Source of the DNA: Marinobacter sediminum
Lineage (GTDB): Bacteria > Pseudomonadota > Gammaproteobacteria > Pseudomonadales > Oleiphilaceae
Reading direction: 5' to 3'
Length of the DNA stretch: 64,000 bases
Assembly (NCBI RefSeq): GCF_016820575.1
Contig: NZ_JAEMQH010000001.1
Coordinates: 992,001-1,056,000 of the forward strand
Shown here: one piece after another, positions 17,803-27,388 of the stretch
How the letters are laid out: every line of letters starts with the position of its first letter
Numbering within the stretch: the stretch's first letter is position 1
Notes under the pieces: generated by a model
The model's input: the letters and a program-made list of their open reading frames with translations, nothing else
Database searches by the model: none
Told to the model about the DNA's origin: nothing
Made by a program: the position numbers and the translations under genes

Positions 17803-18774
17803 TTACTCGCCCAGGATCGCCGCGAGGCGCTCACGAGCCGAGTCGTTCAACCAGTTTTTCCAGGTGTCGGTGTTGTTGCTCAGGAAGTACACGGCGGCCT
17901 CTTCGGCAGACGCGTTGTTGTCGCTCTTCCAGGCCAGCACCTGGCTCATGGTGGCGGTTTCGAAGGTCATCTTGCTCAGCATCTCGGCAACTTCCGGTTC
18001 GCGCTCCTGGAAGCTGGTGGTGACTGCGGTCAACACAGGCGCCGCCGGGAAATCGGAAACGCGCGGGTTGTCGATGTCCTTGTTGCCATTGGCAGCGTGA
18101 GCCTCGGCGTCATACTCGCCCAGGTCGATGCGAGTCATGTCGAACTTGCCCAGCGGTACAGTCGGGCCCCAGTAATAACCGAACCAGGGTTCTTCGTTCT
18201 GCACTGCCGAGGCCATGGACGAGGCCAGGGTTTCACCGGAGCCGTGATTGAACACTTCAATACCGGAGGCTTCCAGGTTCAGGGCGCGAATCAGGTTGTC
18301 GTTGACAATCCGGCAGCCCCAGCCGTCCGGGCAGTTGTTAAAGCGAGCTTCAACCAGTTCGGGGTTGGCCATGATGCCTTCGATGGTCTTCAGCTCAGGA
18401 TGCTTGTCGACCACGTAGGTTGGCAGCCACCAACCTTCCACGCCGCCGGGAGACAGCACTTCGCCGAGCCGGACAATCTTGCCTTCGCTTTCAAGGCGAT
18501 CGAAGACCTCGCCAGTGGAGTTGACCCACAACTCAGTCACAATGTCCGGCTCACCGTTTTCAGCGACCGAGGTGATTGCCGGAACAGTATCGGAGGGAAC
18601 AACGGCGACGTCACAGCCATAGCCTTGTTCCATGACGAACTTGGCAACGTTGGTGACCACTGAGGCAGATGCCCAGTTCATTTCGGTGATGGATACCTGG
18701 CCGCACTCGTCAGCCTGGGCAAACGCCGGAGCGGCGGCCGCGCACATCAGCGCAGCAGACATAATCTTGCGCAT
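17803..18774 (-). CDS. proX: Glycine betaine/choline-type ABC transporter substrate-binding protein
   Basis: A 323-residue periplasmic binding protein of the OpuAC/ProX family and first gene of the importer operon. A signal peptide ends at AFAQA. The mature protein starts with VSITEMNWASASVVTNVAKFV and contains many tryptophans (ELWVN, GWWLPTY, PWFGYYWGP) that usually build the aromatic cage for quaternary amines. The ATG at 18774 has AAGGAG 8 bases upstream; a GTG two codons earlier is less favoured. Betaine, choline or proline betaine cannot be distinguished by eye. Confidence 0.88.
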   Translation of the reverse strand: MRKIMSAALMCAAAAPAFAQADECGQVSITEMNWASASVVTNVAKFVMEQGYGCDVAVVPSDTVPAITSVAENGEPDIVTELWVNSTGEVFDRLESEGKIVRLGEVLSPGGVEGWWLPTYVVDKHPELKTIEGIMANPELVEARFNNCPDGWGCRIVNDNLIRALNLEASGIEVFNHGSGETLASSMASAVQNEEPWFGYYWGPTVPLGKFDMTRIDLGEYDAEAHAANGNKDIDNPRVSDFPAAPVLTAVTTSFQEREPEVAEMLSKMTFETATMSQVLAWKSDNNASAEEAAVYFLSNNTDTWKNWLNDSARERLAAILGE

Positions 18775-19079
18775 AGTCACTTCTCCTTATCGGGGTTGGC
18801 AGAATACTTGCTGTTTCATTAAGGATAGTTCACGAAATACGGTCTGGTGGCCGTAACGGATCGAAGCGGAAGTGGGTTTTGCGATCTTGGTTATATCAAA
18901 CAAAATCAGAGCGTCTCAGACATTACACGATGTTTAGGATAAGGGTCCTGGGCAGAGTTACAAGTTTGGCCCGAAAAACATGACTATTCTGTATGCATGT
19001 GTTGTGGGTTCAATTGCGCCTTCTGTCACTGCGCTGTAGCACTTTCCGGCTAGGCTTTCGCCGGATGAGGGAGTGCACC
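18775..19079. promoter_or_regulatory. Divergent intergenic region between the betaine importer and the M14-like peptidase
   Basis: About 300 bases with no gene. It holds the AAGGAG site of proX (18783-18788), AT-rich stretches around 18885-18905 that could form the importer promoter, and the GAGGGAG ribosome site of the peptidase near 19066-19072. No clear operator, repeat or leader ORF was recognised. Confidence 0.35.
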
Positions 19080-20180
19080 ATGACCGAATTACGAATGCTG
19101 ACACCGCACACAACCATTGCTGCAGAGCAAGCCAACCGGGACCGTCGCCAGCGCCGGCTGCTGCGGTCGTTTTTGCCCGAAATGGTGCAACTGGAGCGCT
19201 TGCTGGCGGAGGCTCCGGCGTCGGTGACCACCCGGATTCTGGATCGCATACCGGTGGCGGAAATGTCGTTGCCCATCTATCGGGTGGATCTGGGCTCCGA
19301 GCGACCAGATGCGCCATCGATGGTGTTGGTTGGCGGAGTGCACGGCTTGGAGCGCATCGGTACTCAGGTGGTCATGGCCTGGCTGGAATCCGTGCTGGCC
19401 CGGCGGCGTTGGGATGACAGTTTGCGAAAGTTGCTGCAGACCGTACGGGTGACCATTCTGCCCATTCTCAATCCCGGAGGCATGTTCCTGAATCAGCGCA
19501 GCAACCCGGGTGGCGTGGACCTGATGCGCAATGCGCCTATTGTGGCCCAGGAGCGCAGTGCCTTCATGCTGGGCGGTCAGCGATTGTCCACCCGGTTACC
19601 CTGGTACATCGGAGACCCGGAGCAGGGTATGGAAGCGGAGAACCTGGCGCTTGAGTCGGTGATCAACGATGTGGTTCCCGGTCGGCCGTTCAGTGTGGCG
19701 CTGGATTGCCACTCCGGCTTTGGCTGGAAGGACCAGATCTGGTTTCCCTATGCCTACCGCCGGCGCCCGATGCGGCGTATCGCCTCGGTGATGGCGCTGA
19801 AGCTGATCTGGGAGCAGGCGTACCCGAACCATGATTACCAGTTTGAGCCCCAGTCGAACCATTACCTGACCCATGGCGATCTTTGGGACTATTTCTACAA
19901 GCAGGTGAACCGCGCCAATGAGGGAGTGTTTTTGCCACTGACACTGGAGATGGGTTCCTGGCGCTGGATTCGGAAGCGGCCGCGCCAGCTGCTGCGGCTG
20001 GATGGCCTGTTTAATCCACAGGCTCCGCACCGGCACAAGCGGGTGCTGCGAACCCACCTGGCCTGGATGGATTTCCTGCTGAGCGCCGCCGCAGCTCACG
20101 AAAACTGGTTGCCGGGCCGGAACGAGGAGTCCATGCTGAAGGAAGCGGCGATTATGCACTGGTATCGGGACGCTCAATAG
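19080..20180 (+). CDS. M14-family-like zinc carboxypeptidase
   Basis: A 366-residue protein of the M14 / succinylglutamate desuccinylase fold. The zinc ligands fit HxxE in LVGGVHGLERIG near residue 85 and a later His in ALDCHSGFGWKDQ near residue 215; a candidate general base Glu lies in LTLEMGSWRW near residue 288. The Arg/Asn substrate-binding region is INPGG-like (LPILNPGGMFLNQRSNPGG). The ATG at 19080 is preceded by GAGGGAG at good spacing; the frame is open further upstream. No signal peptide, so probably cytoplasmic. A BioH-like hydrolase gene follows after one base. Confidence 0.78.
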   Translation: MTELRMLTPHTTIAAEQANRDRRQRRLLRSFLPEMVQLERLLAEAPASVTTRILDRIPVAEMSLPIYRVDLGSERPDAPSMVLVGGVHGLERIGTQVVMAWLESVLARRRWDDSLRKLLQTVRVTILPILNPGGMFLNQRSNPGGVDLMRNAPIVAQERSAFMLGGQRLSTRLPWYIGDPEQGMEAENLALESVINDVVPGRPFSVALDCHSGFGWKDQIWFPYAYRRRPMRRIASVMALKLIWEQAYPNHDYQFEPQSNHYLTHGDLWDYFYKQVNRANEGVFLPLTLEMGSWRWIRKRPRQLLRLDGLFNPQAPHRHKRVLRTHLAWMDFLLSAAAAHENWLPGRNEESMLKEAAIMHWYRDAQ

Positions 20181-20181
20181 C

Positions 20182-20916
20182 ATGGACTGGATTCTGTTGC
20201 GGGGTCTGACCCGTGAGCAGGCCCACTGGGGTGACTTTCCACAGCGCCTGCAGTTGGTATTTCCGGAACACCGTTTTCACCCGGTCGACCTACCCGGCAC
20301 CGGTGTGCATTGTCGCGATGACAGTCCGGACACCATTGTCGGTATTCGCGAGACGGTGCGCCGGCAGGTCGCGCACATCCCAAAGCCCTTCAGCATTTTG
20401 GCGCTGTCCATGGGCGGCATGGTGGCTCTGGACTGGGCCCAGCACGCGCCGGAGGGTGAAATCCAGAATCTGGTGCTGATCAATACCAGTTCCGGCTTCA
20501 GTCCGTTTTGGCAACGCATGCGCCCGGGAGCTTGGCCAAAACTGATCCGGCTGTTGGCCCGTCGCGAGCTGTTTGACCGGGAGCGTGACCTGCTCCGACT
20601 GACCTCCAATCGTGTGCCGCCGCTGGCACTGGTCAAACAGTGGTATCGCATCCAGCGCCAGCGTCCGGTCAGTGCCCGAAACGCGGTTCGACAAATGGCC
20701 GCCGCCGCCCGATTCAAGCCAGCGCCCAAACGACCCATGCCCGAAGCGCTGCTGCTGGCCAGCCGGGGTGACCGGCTGGTGCACTGGAAGTGTAGTGCGG
20801 CCCTGGAACAGCGCTGGCAGTGGACACTGAAACTGCATCCGGAGGCCGGCCACGATCTGGTCATCGACGACTCGGACTGGATTATCCGACAGTTGTTGGA
20901 GTGGTTGGTTCGCTAA
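20182..20916 (+). CDS. Alpha/beta fold hydrolase, BioH/carboxylesterase-like
   Basis: A 244-residue single-domain hydrolase. It has the nucleophile elbow LALSMGGMVALDWA (Ser near residue 77), an acid in LLASRGDRLVHW and His in PEAGHDLVIDD. A start as LLRGLTREQAHWGDFPQRL is typical of small pimeloyl-ACP esterase-like proteins, but no biotin genes are nearby, so bioH is not claimed. It begins one base after the peptidase stop, so the two are probably translated from one message. Confidence 0.82.
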   Translation: MDWILLRGLTREQAHWGDFPQRLQLVFPEHRFHPVDLPGTGVHCRDDSPDTIVGIRETVRRQVAHIPKPFSILALSMGGMVALDWAQHAPEGEIQNLVLINTSSGFSPFWQRMRPGAWPKLIRLLARRELFDRERDLLRLTSNRVPPLALVKQWYRIQRQRPVSARNAVRQMAAAARFKPAPKRPMPEALLLASRGDRLVHWKCSAALEQRWQWTLKLHPEAGHDLVIDDSDWIIRQLLEWLVR

Positions 20917-21012
20917 CATTGGTTGCTTGACGCAACTCTCTGTTCGGGGCAGGCTCAGCGTTTGTCTGCCGGTGGCAGTCACCCACAAACGTCCGGAACG
21001 GAGCCAACAACA

Positions 21013-21630
21013 ATGAAAATCTTTGAGACCAAAACCGCCCCGAATCCTCGCCGCGTACGCATGTTCATGGCCGAGAAAGGCTTGCTCGACAAGGCCGAGT
21101 TTGTCGAGATTGATCTGCGGAAAGGTGAGAACCTGACCCCGGAATACGTCGCCAAGAATCCGATGAAAAAAGTACCGGTCATGGAGCTGGATGATGGCAC
21201 CTGCATTGCCGAAACCATGGCTATCTGCCGCTACTTCGAGGAAAGTTATCCGGACACCCCAAGCCTGCTGGGTGATACTCCGCTCGAGAAAGCACAGCTG
21301 GAACAGTGGATGCGGTGGATCGAGTTGTTTTTCTTCATGCCCACGGGCATGTGTTTTCAGCACACCAGCGGTTACTTCAAGGATCGCATGAATCCGATCA
21401 AGGAGTGGGGCGAGGAGTGCGGTCAACAGGTTGAGAAGTTCCTGCACTTCCTGAACAAGCAGCTTGAGGGCAAGGAGTACATCTGTCTTGATCGCTTCAC
21501 CGCAGCGGACATCAATGCCTTTACCACCATCGCCTTTGCCCGGGTGATCAACATCCGTATCAAGCCGGAGCAAACCAACCTTCAGGCCTGGTTTGATCGC
21601 ATCAAGGCGCGGCCATCGGCCCAGGTTTAA
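21013..21630 (+). CDS. Glutathione S-transferase
   Basis: A 205-residue canonical GST. The thioredoxin-like domain contains [36 protein letters not shown] (cis-Pro) and [17 protein letters not shown], where Glu-Thr binds the gamma-glutamyl end of glutathione. The helical domain carries [19 protein letters not shown]. The ATG at 21013 follows GGAG at 10 bases. It is the first of two tandem GST genes on this strand, the second starting 50 bases later; they are clearly different subfamilies rather than a recent duplication. Confidence 0.88.
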   Translation: MKIFETKTAPNPRRVRMFMAEKGLLDKAEFVEIDLRKGENLTPEYVAKNPMKKVPVMELDDGTCIAETMAICRYFEESYPDTPSLLGDTPLEKAQLEQWMRWIELFFFMPTGMCFQHTSGYFKDRMNPIKEWGEECGQQVEKFLHFLNKQLEGKEYICLDRFTAADINAFTTIAFARVINIRIKPEQTNLQAWFDRIKARPSAQV

Positions 21631-21680
21631 CGCGCGGTTTTTGGTATCAAGCCCCCGTTCATCCCAATCAGGAGAGTGCT

Positions 21681-22346
21681 TTGATTGATTTATACACGTC
21701 GCCGACGCCCAATGGCCACAAGGTATCTGTTTTGCTGGAAGAGATGGGGGTTGAGTACAACCTGATCCCGGTCGACCTGTCCAAGGGTGCACAGAAAACC
21801 CCGGAGTTTCTGGCGATGAATCCCAATGGCCGTATCCCGGTCATCGTGGATCGCGACAACGACGATTTTGTGGTGTTCGAGTCCGGTGCGATCATGGTTT
21901 ACCTGGCTGAGAAATATGGCCGGTTCTACCCCGCCGACCCCAAGGTGCGTTCACGGGCACTCCAATGGCTGATGTTCCAGATGGGCGGCGTGGGGCCTAT
22001 GATGGGTCAGGCCAATGTGTTCTACCGCTATTTCCCGGAGAAGATTCAGCCTGCTATTGATCGCTACCAGCACGAGTGTCGGCGTTTGTTTGAAGTGCTG
22101 AATACCCGCCTGGAACAATCCCGCTACCTGGCCGGCGACGAGATCACCATTGCTGATTTCGCCAATTGGGCATGGGTGCGTACCCATAACTGGTCTGGCG
22201 CCTCGGTGGAGGGCCTGGAGCATCTGATGCGCTGGGTCAACGAGCTCTATGAGCGACCCGGTTGTGCGGCCGGCATTCGCAAGCCGGAGCGCCCGGGAAG
22301 TTCGGACGATCTGGTCAAGAGTGCTCAGACCATGGTAACTCGCTGA
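21681..22346 (+). CDS. Glutathione S-transferase, Ure2/YfcG-like, TTG start
   Basis: A 221-residue GST close to the YfcG/Ure2-like group, which often act as disulfide-bond reductases. Motifs are [35 protein letters not shown] and [16 protein letters not shown], then [15 protein letters not shown] in the helical domain. The start codon is TTG, supported by AGGAG at 21670-21674 six bases upstream and by exact agreement with the family N-terminus. Second of the tandem GST genes. Confidence 0.88.
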   Translation: MIDLYTSPTPNGHKVSVLLEEMGVEYNLIPVDLSKGAQKTPEFLAMNPNGRIPVIVDRDNDDFVVFESGAIMVYLAEKYGRFYPADPKVRSRALQWLMFQMGGVGPMMGQANVFYRYFPEKIQPAIDRYQHECRRLFEVLNTRLEQSRYLAGDEITIADFANWAWVRTHNWSGASVEGLEHLMRWVNELYERPGCAAGIRKPERPGSSDDLVKSAQTMVTR

Positions 22347-22393
22347 GCATCGGGTAAGATCACAGCCTTGATGACAACCGACAGGAGACCGGC

Positions 22394-23008
22394 ATGACCG
22401 CCTCGGCACAACTGACCTGTGCATTGGAAAAGATTGATGGCGCCAACCGCGCCGACCCAAACCGGGAAACCGTCGATGGCGAGTCGTTGCCGCGGGAGTA
22501 CGCCTACAGCCAGCACATGACCCGCTGGTTGTTCGCGCTGGAATCGGAACCTTCCGAACGGATGCAGATTGCCTGCCGGGCCCAGCACATCGAGCGCTGG
22601 ACCATTCCGCGCACGGAATACCCGGAAGGGCGCAAGGCCTACTACCAGTGGCGCCAGGCCTGTGGTCGCATGCACGGGCGCCGGGCTGCCGAGATCATGG
22701 CCGAGTGTGGCTTTGAAGCGGCCGAGTGCGAGAAGGTGGAAACCATTCTGACCAAGCGCGAGCTGCGCCAGGATGCCGATACCCAGTTGTTGGAAGATGT
22801 TGCCTGCATGGTGTTTCTGGAGCGCTACTTTGCTGATTTCTATGAAGAGAAAGCGGACTACGACCGCGAGAAGTGGCTGAGAATCGTGCGCCGGACCTGG
22901 GGCAAGATGTCGCCCCGGGGCCATGAGGCGGCGTTGAAACTGGCGGAGGGGATGCCGGTCCACCTGCTGGCGTTGTTGCAGGAGGCGCTGGCTGAGCCTG
23001 GCGAATAA
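22394..23008 (+). CDS. DUF4202 domain-containing protein
   Basis: A 204-residue protein recognised as the DUF4202 family, widespread in proteobacteria and fungi and without known function. It is rich in conserved His, Arg and acidic residues (REYAYSQHMTRWL, ACRAQHIERWTIPR, EDVACMVFLERYF), a spacing that suggests an all-helical, perhaps HD-like metal site; that is inference. No membrane segment. It is the last gene before a large inverted repeat and the convergent trp operon. Confidence 0.8.
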   Translation: MTASAQLTCALEKIDGANRADPNRETVDGESLPREYAYSQHMTRWLFALESEPSERMQIACRAQHIERWTIPRTEYPEGRKAYYQWRQACGRMHGRRAAEIMAECGFEAAECEKVETILTKRELRQDADTQLLEDVACMVFLERYFADFYEEKADYDREKWLRIVRRTWGKMSPRGHEAALKLAEGMPVHLLALLQEALAEPGE

Positions 23009-23019
23009 ACTTTGGCGGG

Positions 23020-23128
23020 CAGGCAAGCGGAGGCGGCCTGCCAAAATACGCTGTTAATACGTCCCTGTACGCTCGGCTCCGCCATCCATGGCTCCGCACG
23101 ATTTTGGCAGGCCGCCTCCGCTTGCCTG
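23020..23128. repeat. 28-bp perfect inverted repeat with 53-base spacer
   Basis: Positions 23020-23047 and 23101-23128 are perfect reverse complements over 28 bases (arm begins CAGGCAAGCGGAGGCGG). The spacer carries a direct repeat of GGCTCCG and reads as structured. It lies between two convergent genes, DUF4202 and trpC. It may act as a transcription barrier for both, but no T run follows. Size and form resemble a dispersed palindromic element. Confidence 0.8.
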
Positions 23129-23142
23129 GTCCGAGGTTGGAG

Positions 23143-23964
23143 TTAATCGTTCGGGAAGAACAGCTCTTTAAGCTTTTGCCCCGGCTCCTCCGCTCGCATG
23201 AAAGATTCCCCGACCAAGAACCCGTAAATCCCACGCCCGGTCATGGCCTCCACATCGGTGCGGGTCATGATGCCACTCTCAGTGATGCTCAGGCGATCCT
23301 TGCCAATGCGCTCGTGCAGATCGAAAGTGGTATCCAGCGAGACCTCAAAGGTGTGCAGGTTGCGGTTGTTGATGCCGACCAGCGGGGTCTTCAGGGTCAG
23401 CGCGTCGTCCAGCTCTTCCCCGTTGTGCACTTCCACCAGCACGTCCAAGCCGATCTCGTGGGCGATGCCTTCCAGCTCCTGCATCTGGTCCTTGGTCAGG
23501 CAGGCCGCGATCAGCAGGATGCAGTCGGCGCCCATGGCGCGGCTTTCGTACACCTGGTAGGGCGCCACCATGAAATCCTTGCGGATTACGGGCAGGCTGC
23601 AGGCGTTGCGGGCGGCGACCAGATAATCTTCGTGGCCCTGGAAAAAGTCCCTGTCGGTGAGTACCGACAGGCAGGCTGCGCCGCCTTTCTCGTAACTTTC
23701 GGCGATCACTTCCGGCTCGAACGGGTCCCGTAATATCCCTTTGCTGGGTGACGCCTTCTTGATCTCTGCGATCACCGCCGGCGCCTGGCTTTCAATCCGG
23801 CTGCGCAGGGCATTGGCAAAGCCTCGAGTCGGCGCCTGGTCGCCCGCCATCGCCTTCAGGTCATCGATGCTGACCTTCGCTTTGCGATCGGCAATTTCTT
23901 CCCATTTGCGCTCAACAATCTTGCGCAGGATGGTGGGGGTGCGGTCGTTGTGTCGGTCAGTCAT
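23143..23964 (-). CDS. trpC: Indole-3-glycerol phosphate synthase
   Basis: Forms indole-3-glycerol phosphate in tryptophan synthesis. It is a 273-residue monofunctional TIM barrel. The conserved series is present: [18 protein letters not shown] (catalytic Lys), [62 protein letters not shown] and [11 protein letters not shown]. It is the last gene of the trpEGDC block, 12 bases after trpD. No trpF fusion is present. Confidence 0.95.
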   Translation of the reverse strand: MTDRHNDRTPTILRKIVERKWEEIADRKAKVSIDDLKAMAGDQAPTRGFANALRSRIESQAPAVIAEIKKASPSKGILRDPFEPEVIAESYEKGGAACLSVLTDRDFFQGHEDYLVAARNACSLPVIRKDFMVAPYQVYESRAMGADCILLIAACLTKDQMQELEGIAHEIGLDVLVEVHNGEELDDALTLKTPLVGINNRNLHTFEVSLDTTFDLHERIGKDRLSITESGIMTRTDVEAMTGRGIYGFLVGESFMRAEEPGQKLKELFFPND

Positions 23965-23976
23965 GGTTGCTGTCGC

Positions 23977-25005
23977 TCAGAAACACTGGGAAAAGTCGGC
24001 CAGCTCGGACATCTTGCCGGCGGCCAGGCCGGAGCCGATGGAGTCCAGGGCCAGTTCTACCCCGTCTTTCGGGGTGGCGGCCAGGCCGGCTACGTAAATC
24101 GCCGCGCCGGCGTTCAGGGCGATCATGTCGCGGGCTTTCTCGGCCATCTCGTCGTGACCGCGGCCGAAGGCGGCCCGGATCAGCTTCAGGGAGTCTTCGG
24201 AGCTGTCCACGGTCAGGCCGACCAGGGATTCGCTTTTGATGCCCAGATCTTCCGGGGTGATGTCGTATTCGGTGATCTGGCCATCTTTCAGTTCGGCTAC
24301 GTGAGTGGGGCTGGCCAAGCTGATTTCGTCCAGCCCGTCCTTTGAGCACACCACCATGATGTGTTCCGAGCCCAGTCGCTGGAGCACTTCCGCCATCGGC
24401 CGGCACAGATCCTTGGTAAAGACCCCGAGCAGCTGGCGTTTAACGCCGGCCGGGTTGGTCATCGGGCCGAGAATGTTGAAGATTGTGCGGCAACCGAGTT
24501 CCTTGCGCGGGCCAATGGCGTGCTTCATGGCGCCGTGATGGGCCGGGGCGAACATGAAACCAACGCCGATCTGTTCGATGCACCGGGCCACCTGTTCCGG
24601 CGACATGTTGAGATTGATGCCGGCCTTCTCGATCAGGTCGGCACTGCCGCTCTTGGAGGACACGCCGCGGTTGCCGTGCTTGGCGACAAAGCCACCGGCG
24701 GCGGCGACCACGAAGGCGGCTGCCGACGACACGTTGAACAGGTTGGCGCCGTCGCCGCCGGTGCCGACGATGTCTACCAAGGGTTCGGCCTTGACGGTGA
24801 CGCCGGTGGCCAGCTCGCGCATGACTTCGGTGGCCCCGGTGATTTCATCGATGGTCTCGCTCTTGAGCCGCAGGCCCATCAGGAAGGCCCCGATCTGCGA
24901 GTCGGTAGCTTCGCCCTTCATGACGATGCGCATAACCTGTTTCATCTCGTCCCGGGACAGGTCCAGGTTGGAGGCAATCCGGTTCAGAGCTTCTTTCATG
25001 TCCAT
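23977..25005 (-). CDS. trpD: Anthranilate phosphoribosyltransferase
   Basis: Transfers phosphoribose to anthranilate. The PRPP-binding loop is [16 protein letters not shown] near residue 78, followed by [15 protein letters not shown] and [10 protein letters not shown] place the start at the ATG at 25005 (342 residues), since the homologous Pseudomonas protein begins MDIKGALNRI and GGAGAG lies about 10 bases upstream; an in-frame ATG at 25029 adds eight residues with no clear ribosome site. It follows trpG directly. Confidence 0.95.
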   Translation of the reverse strand: MDMKEALNRIASNLDLSRDEMKQVMRIVMKGEATDSQIGAFLMGLRLKSETIDEITGATEVMRELATGVTVKAEPLVDIVGTGGDGANLFNVSSAAAFVVAAAGGFVAKHGNRGVSSKSGSADLIEKAGINLNMSPEQVARCIEQIGVGFMFAPAHHGAMKHAIGPRKELGCRTIFNILGPMTNPAGVKRQLLGVFTKDLCRPMAEVLQRLGSEHIMVVCSKDGLDEISLASPTHVAELKDGQITEYDITPEDLGIKSESLVGLTVDSSEDSLKLIRAAFGRGHDEMAEKARDMIALNAGAAIYVAGLAATPKDGVELALDSIGSGLAAGKMSELADFSQCF

Positions 25006-25039
25006 GGTGTTGGGGCTCTCCGTTGTCATTAGCTGTGAT

Positions 25040-25618
25040 TCAGCGTCTCAGGAAGTTGCGCAGCAGTTCGTGTCCCTGCTCGGTCATGATTGACTCGGGG
25101 TGGAACTGAACGCCTTCAATGGGCAGGGTCTTGTGTCGCACGCCCATGATCTCCTCAATGGAGCCGTCGTCGTTGCGGGTCCAGGCGGTCACTTCCAGGC
25201 AGTCCGGCAGGGTGTTCTGGTCAATCACCAGGCTGTGGTAGCGGGTGGCCTGAAGCGGGTTGTTCAGCCCCCGGAACACACCGGTGTCCTGGTGGAAGAC
25301 TGGCGACACCTTGCCGTGCATGACCCGGCCGGCGCGGATGACGTCGCCGCCGTAGACCTGGCCGATGGCCTGGTGACCAAGGCAGATGCCCAGGATCGGC
25401 AGCTTGCCGGCGAAATGGCGAATCGCCGCCATGGACACGCCGGCCTCATTGGGCGTGCACGGACCGGGAGAGACCACGATGCGCTCTGGCTGCAGTGCCT
25501 CGATCTGCTCCACGGTGATTTCGTCGTTGCGGTAAACCTGGACGTCCGCGCCCAGTTCCGCCAGATACTGCACCACGTTGTAGGTGAAGGAATCGTAGTT
25601 ATCGATCATCAGCAACAT
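25040..25618 (-). CDS. trpG: Anthranilate synthase component II (glutamine amidotransferase)
   Basis: A 192-residue class I amidotransferase. The catalytic triad is Cys in [11 protein letters not shown] and His and Glu in [11 protein letters not shown]. The N-terminus [19 protein letters not shown] is typical of TrpG/PabA. Adjacency to trpE and trpD points to tryptophan synthesis; it might also serve aminodeoxychorismate synthase, as in bacteria with one shared subunit. Trailing gap to trpE is 16 bases. Confidence 0.93.
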   Translation of the reverse strand: MLLMIDNYDSFTYNVVQYLAELGADVQVYRNDEITVEQIEALQPERIVVSPGPCTPNEAGVSMAAIRHFAGKLPILGICLGHQAIGQVYGGDVIRAGRVMHGKVSPVFHQDTGVFRGLNNPLQATRYHSLVIDQNTLPDCLEVTAWTRNDDGSIEEIMGVRHKTLPIEGVQFHPESIMTEQGHELLRNFLRR

Positions 25619-25634
25619 AAATCGTTCCTCCGCC

Positions 25635-27122
25635 TCAGTGGTCGAAATCGTTGTAGGTCATGGCCACCGCGCGGAAGATCGCGCGGCCCTTGTTCATGGT
25701 TTCCTTCCACTCAAGGCGGGGCACCGAATCTGCAACCACGCCGGCGCCGGCCTGGATGTGCAGGGTGTTGTCCTTGATCACCGCGGTGCGGATAGCGATG
25801 GCGGTGTCCATGTTGCCGTTGAACGACAGGTAGCCCACGGCGCCACCGTAAACGCCGCGTTTGACCGGCTCCAGCTCATCGATGATCTCCATGGCCCGGA
25901 TCTTGGGTGCGCCACTGAGGGTGCCCGCGGGGAGGGTGGCCCGCAGCACGTCCAGGCAGCTGGTGCCCTCGTTCAGGCGGCCGGTCACGTTGGAGACGAT
26001 GTGCATAACGTGGGAATAGCGCTCCACGATCATTTTGTCGGTCAGGCGCACGGTACCGGTTTCCGCCACTCGCCCGGCGTCGTTGCGGCCGAGATCGATC
26101 AGCATCAGGTGCTCGGCAATTTCTTTCGGATCGGCCAGCAGTTCCGATTCCAGGGCCTTGTCCTCGGCGTCGGTGGCGCCCCGCTTGCGGGTGCCGGCGA
26201 TGGGCCGGACCGTGACTTCCTGGTCTTCCACCCGGGCCAGAATCTCCGGTGAGGAACCGACGATGTGGAAATCGTCCAGATCCAGGAAATACATGTACGG
26301 CGAGGGATTCAATACGCGCAGGGAGCGGTACAGGTTCAGCGGCGGTGCCTCGAACGGGATCGACATGCGTTGGGAGATCACCGTCTGCATGACGTCACCG
26401 TCGAGCACGTATTCCTTGATCTTGCCAACGGCGGCCTCGAACTTGTCCTGACTGAAGCCAGAGATGAAATCGCTCTCGTCCACGGCCTTGCCGCGCAGGT
26501 GTGCCGGGGTGCGGGGAGCGTCGGCGGTCTGCCGATGCAGCTGGCCCTCGAGCTCATCGATCCGGGCCAGGGCCTGTTCGTAGGCACCCTCGACGTTGGG
26601 GTCGGCATGGACAATTAGGTGCAGCTTGCCGCGCAGGTTATCGAACACCACGATTTCGTCCGACACCATCAGCAGAATATCCGGGGTGCCGATCTTGTCC
26701 GGCGGGCAGCTCTGGCGCAGGCGCTTTTCGATGTAGCGCACGGTGTCGTAGCCGAAATAGCCCACCAGGCCACCGTTAAAACGAGGCAGTTGTTCCAGAT
26801 CCGGGGCGTTGAAACGGGCTTGATAGTCCTCGACGAACGCCAGTGGATCCTCCACCTCGGCTTCTTCCACCAGCTCACCGGCGCGGCGCACTTCGATGCG
26901 GTGATCAAAGACTTTCAGTACTTCGCGGCTGGGCAGGCCGATGATTGAGTAACGGCCCCATTTCTCGCCGCCCTGCACTGATTCGAACAGGTACGAATAC
27001 GGGCCGCTGGCCAGTTTCAGATAGGTGCTGAGGGGAGTGTCGAGATCCGCGAGAACCTCGCGATAGACCGGAATACGATTAAAGCCGGCGTGGGCGAGCT
27101 CGGTGAATTGCTCGGGTGTCAT
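25635..27122 (-). CDS. trpE: Anthranilate synthase component I
   Basis: A 495-residue chorismate-using enzyme. The N-terminal domain has the feedback site region [22 protein letters not shown], where the Ser near residue 48 corresponds to the tryptophan-binding motif. The catalytic domain carries [73 protein letters not shown] and [10 protein letters not shown]. The start is ATG with AGGGAA upstream. It is preceded by a leader encoding a Trp-rich peptide. Confidence 0.95.
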   Translation of the reverse strand: MTPEQFTELAHAGFNRIPVYREVLADLDTPLSTYLKLASGPYSYLFESVQGGEKWGRYSIIGLPSREVLKVFDHRIEVRRAGELVEEAEVEDPLAFVEDYQARFNAPDLEQLPRFNGGLVGYFGYDTVRYIEKRLRQSCPPDKIGTPDILLMVSDEIVVFDNLRGKLHLIVHADPNVEGAYEQALARIDELEGQLHRQTADAPRTPAHLRGKAVDESDFISGFSQDKFEAAVGKIKEYVLDGDVMQTVISQRMSIPFEAPPLNLYRSLRVLNPSPYMYFLDLDDFHIVGSSPEILARVEDQEVTVRPIAGTRKRGATDAEDKALESELLADPKEIAEHLMLIDLGRNDAGRVAETGTVRLTDKMIVERYSHVMHIVSNVTGRLNEGTSCLDVLRATLPAGTLSGAPKIRAMEIIDELEPVKRGVYGGAVGYLSFNGNMDTAIAIRTAVIKDNTLHIQAGAGVVADSVPRLEWKETMNKGRAIFRAVAMTYNDFDH

Positions 27123-27173
27123 GTCTTGTTTCCCTGAAGTCTGATCTGCGTTCGGGCGGCTCGGGAGTTGGGC

Positions 27174-27206
27174 GGGCCGTCCGGATGGTTGCGTGCTGAT
27201 CCGGCC
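27174..27206 (-). promoter_or_regulatory. Hairpin downstream of trpL in the trpE leader
   Basis: Minus-strand GGCCGGAT (27206-27199) pairs with ATCCGG followed by ACGGCC ending near 27174. Just upstream, two mutually exclusive short stems can form: CCGGCTG with CAGCCCGG, or CAGCC with GGCTG, overlapping the trpL stop. This is the expected layout for attenuation, but no U run follows the last hairpin, so the termination mechanism is uncertain. Confidence 0.5.
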
Positions 27207-27231
27207 ATTGCCAGTCAGCCGCCGGGCTGTT

Positions 27232-27312
27232 TCAGCCGGTACGCCATCGCCACCATCGTGTCGCGCGGGTGGTGAGAGTGCCTCGCGCTGCAGTCAGATT
27301 CAGTCCCTGCAC
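27232..27312 (-). CDS. trpL: trp operon leader peptide (26 aa, GTG start)
   Basis: A short ORF upstream of trpE encodes 26 residues ending [11 protein letters not shown]. Three of its last seven residues are tryptophan, with TGG codons at 27255-27250 and 27246-27244, the hallmark of a ribosome-sensing attenuator. The GTG start at 27312 has GGGAG about 9 bases upstream. A promoter overlapping the gph stop gives a suitable transcript start near 27352. Alternative hairpins begin within the Trp codons and stop codon. The composition makes chance unlikely. Confidence 0.78.
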   Translation of the reverse strand: MQGLNLTAARGTLTTRATRWWRWRTG

Positions 27313-27358
27313 GGCAGGAATCTCCCGAAATGAAGTGATCAAGGTAAAGTCCTTTGAG

Positions 27359-27388
27359 ATTACAAAAGCTCGGCCAGCGAATCAACAA
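27359..27388 (-). promoter_or_regulatory. Predicted promoter of trpL-trpEGDC at the 3' end of gph
   Basis: On the minus strand TTGTTG (27388-27383) and TGTAAT (27364-27359) are 18 bases apart. The start would be near 27352, about 40 bases before the trpL GTG. Read-through from rpe-gph is also possible. Confidence 0.45.

Noticed and set aside
20290..21792. A 500-codon minus-strand open frame across the hydrolase and GST genes
   Set aside because: It spans two well-supported plus-strand genes and their spacer; typical of GC-rich antisense frames.
27232..27280. An ATG-started 13-codon frame ([13 protein letters not shown]) before trpE, considered as the leader peptide
   Set aside because: It contains no tryptophan; the overlapping GTG-started frame with WWRW and a ribosome site is the better leader.
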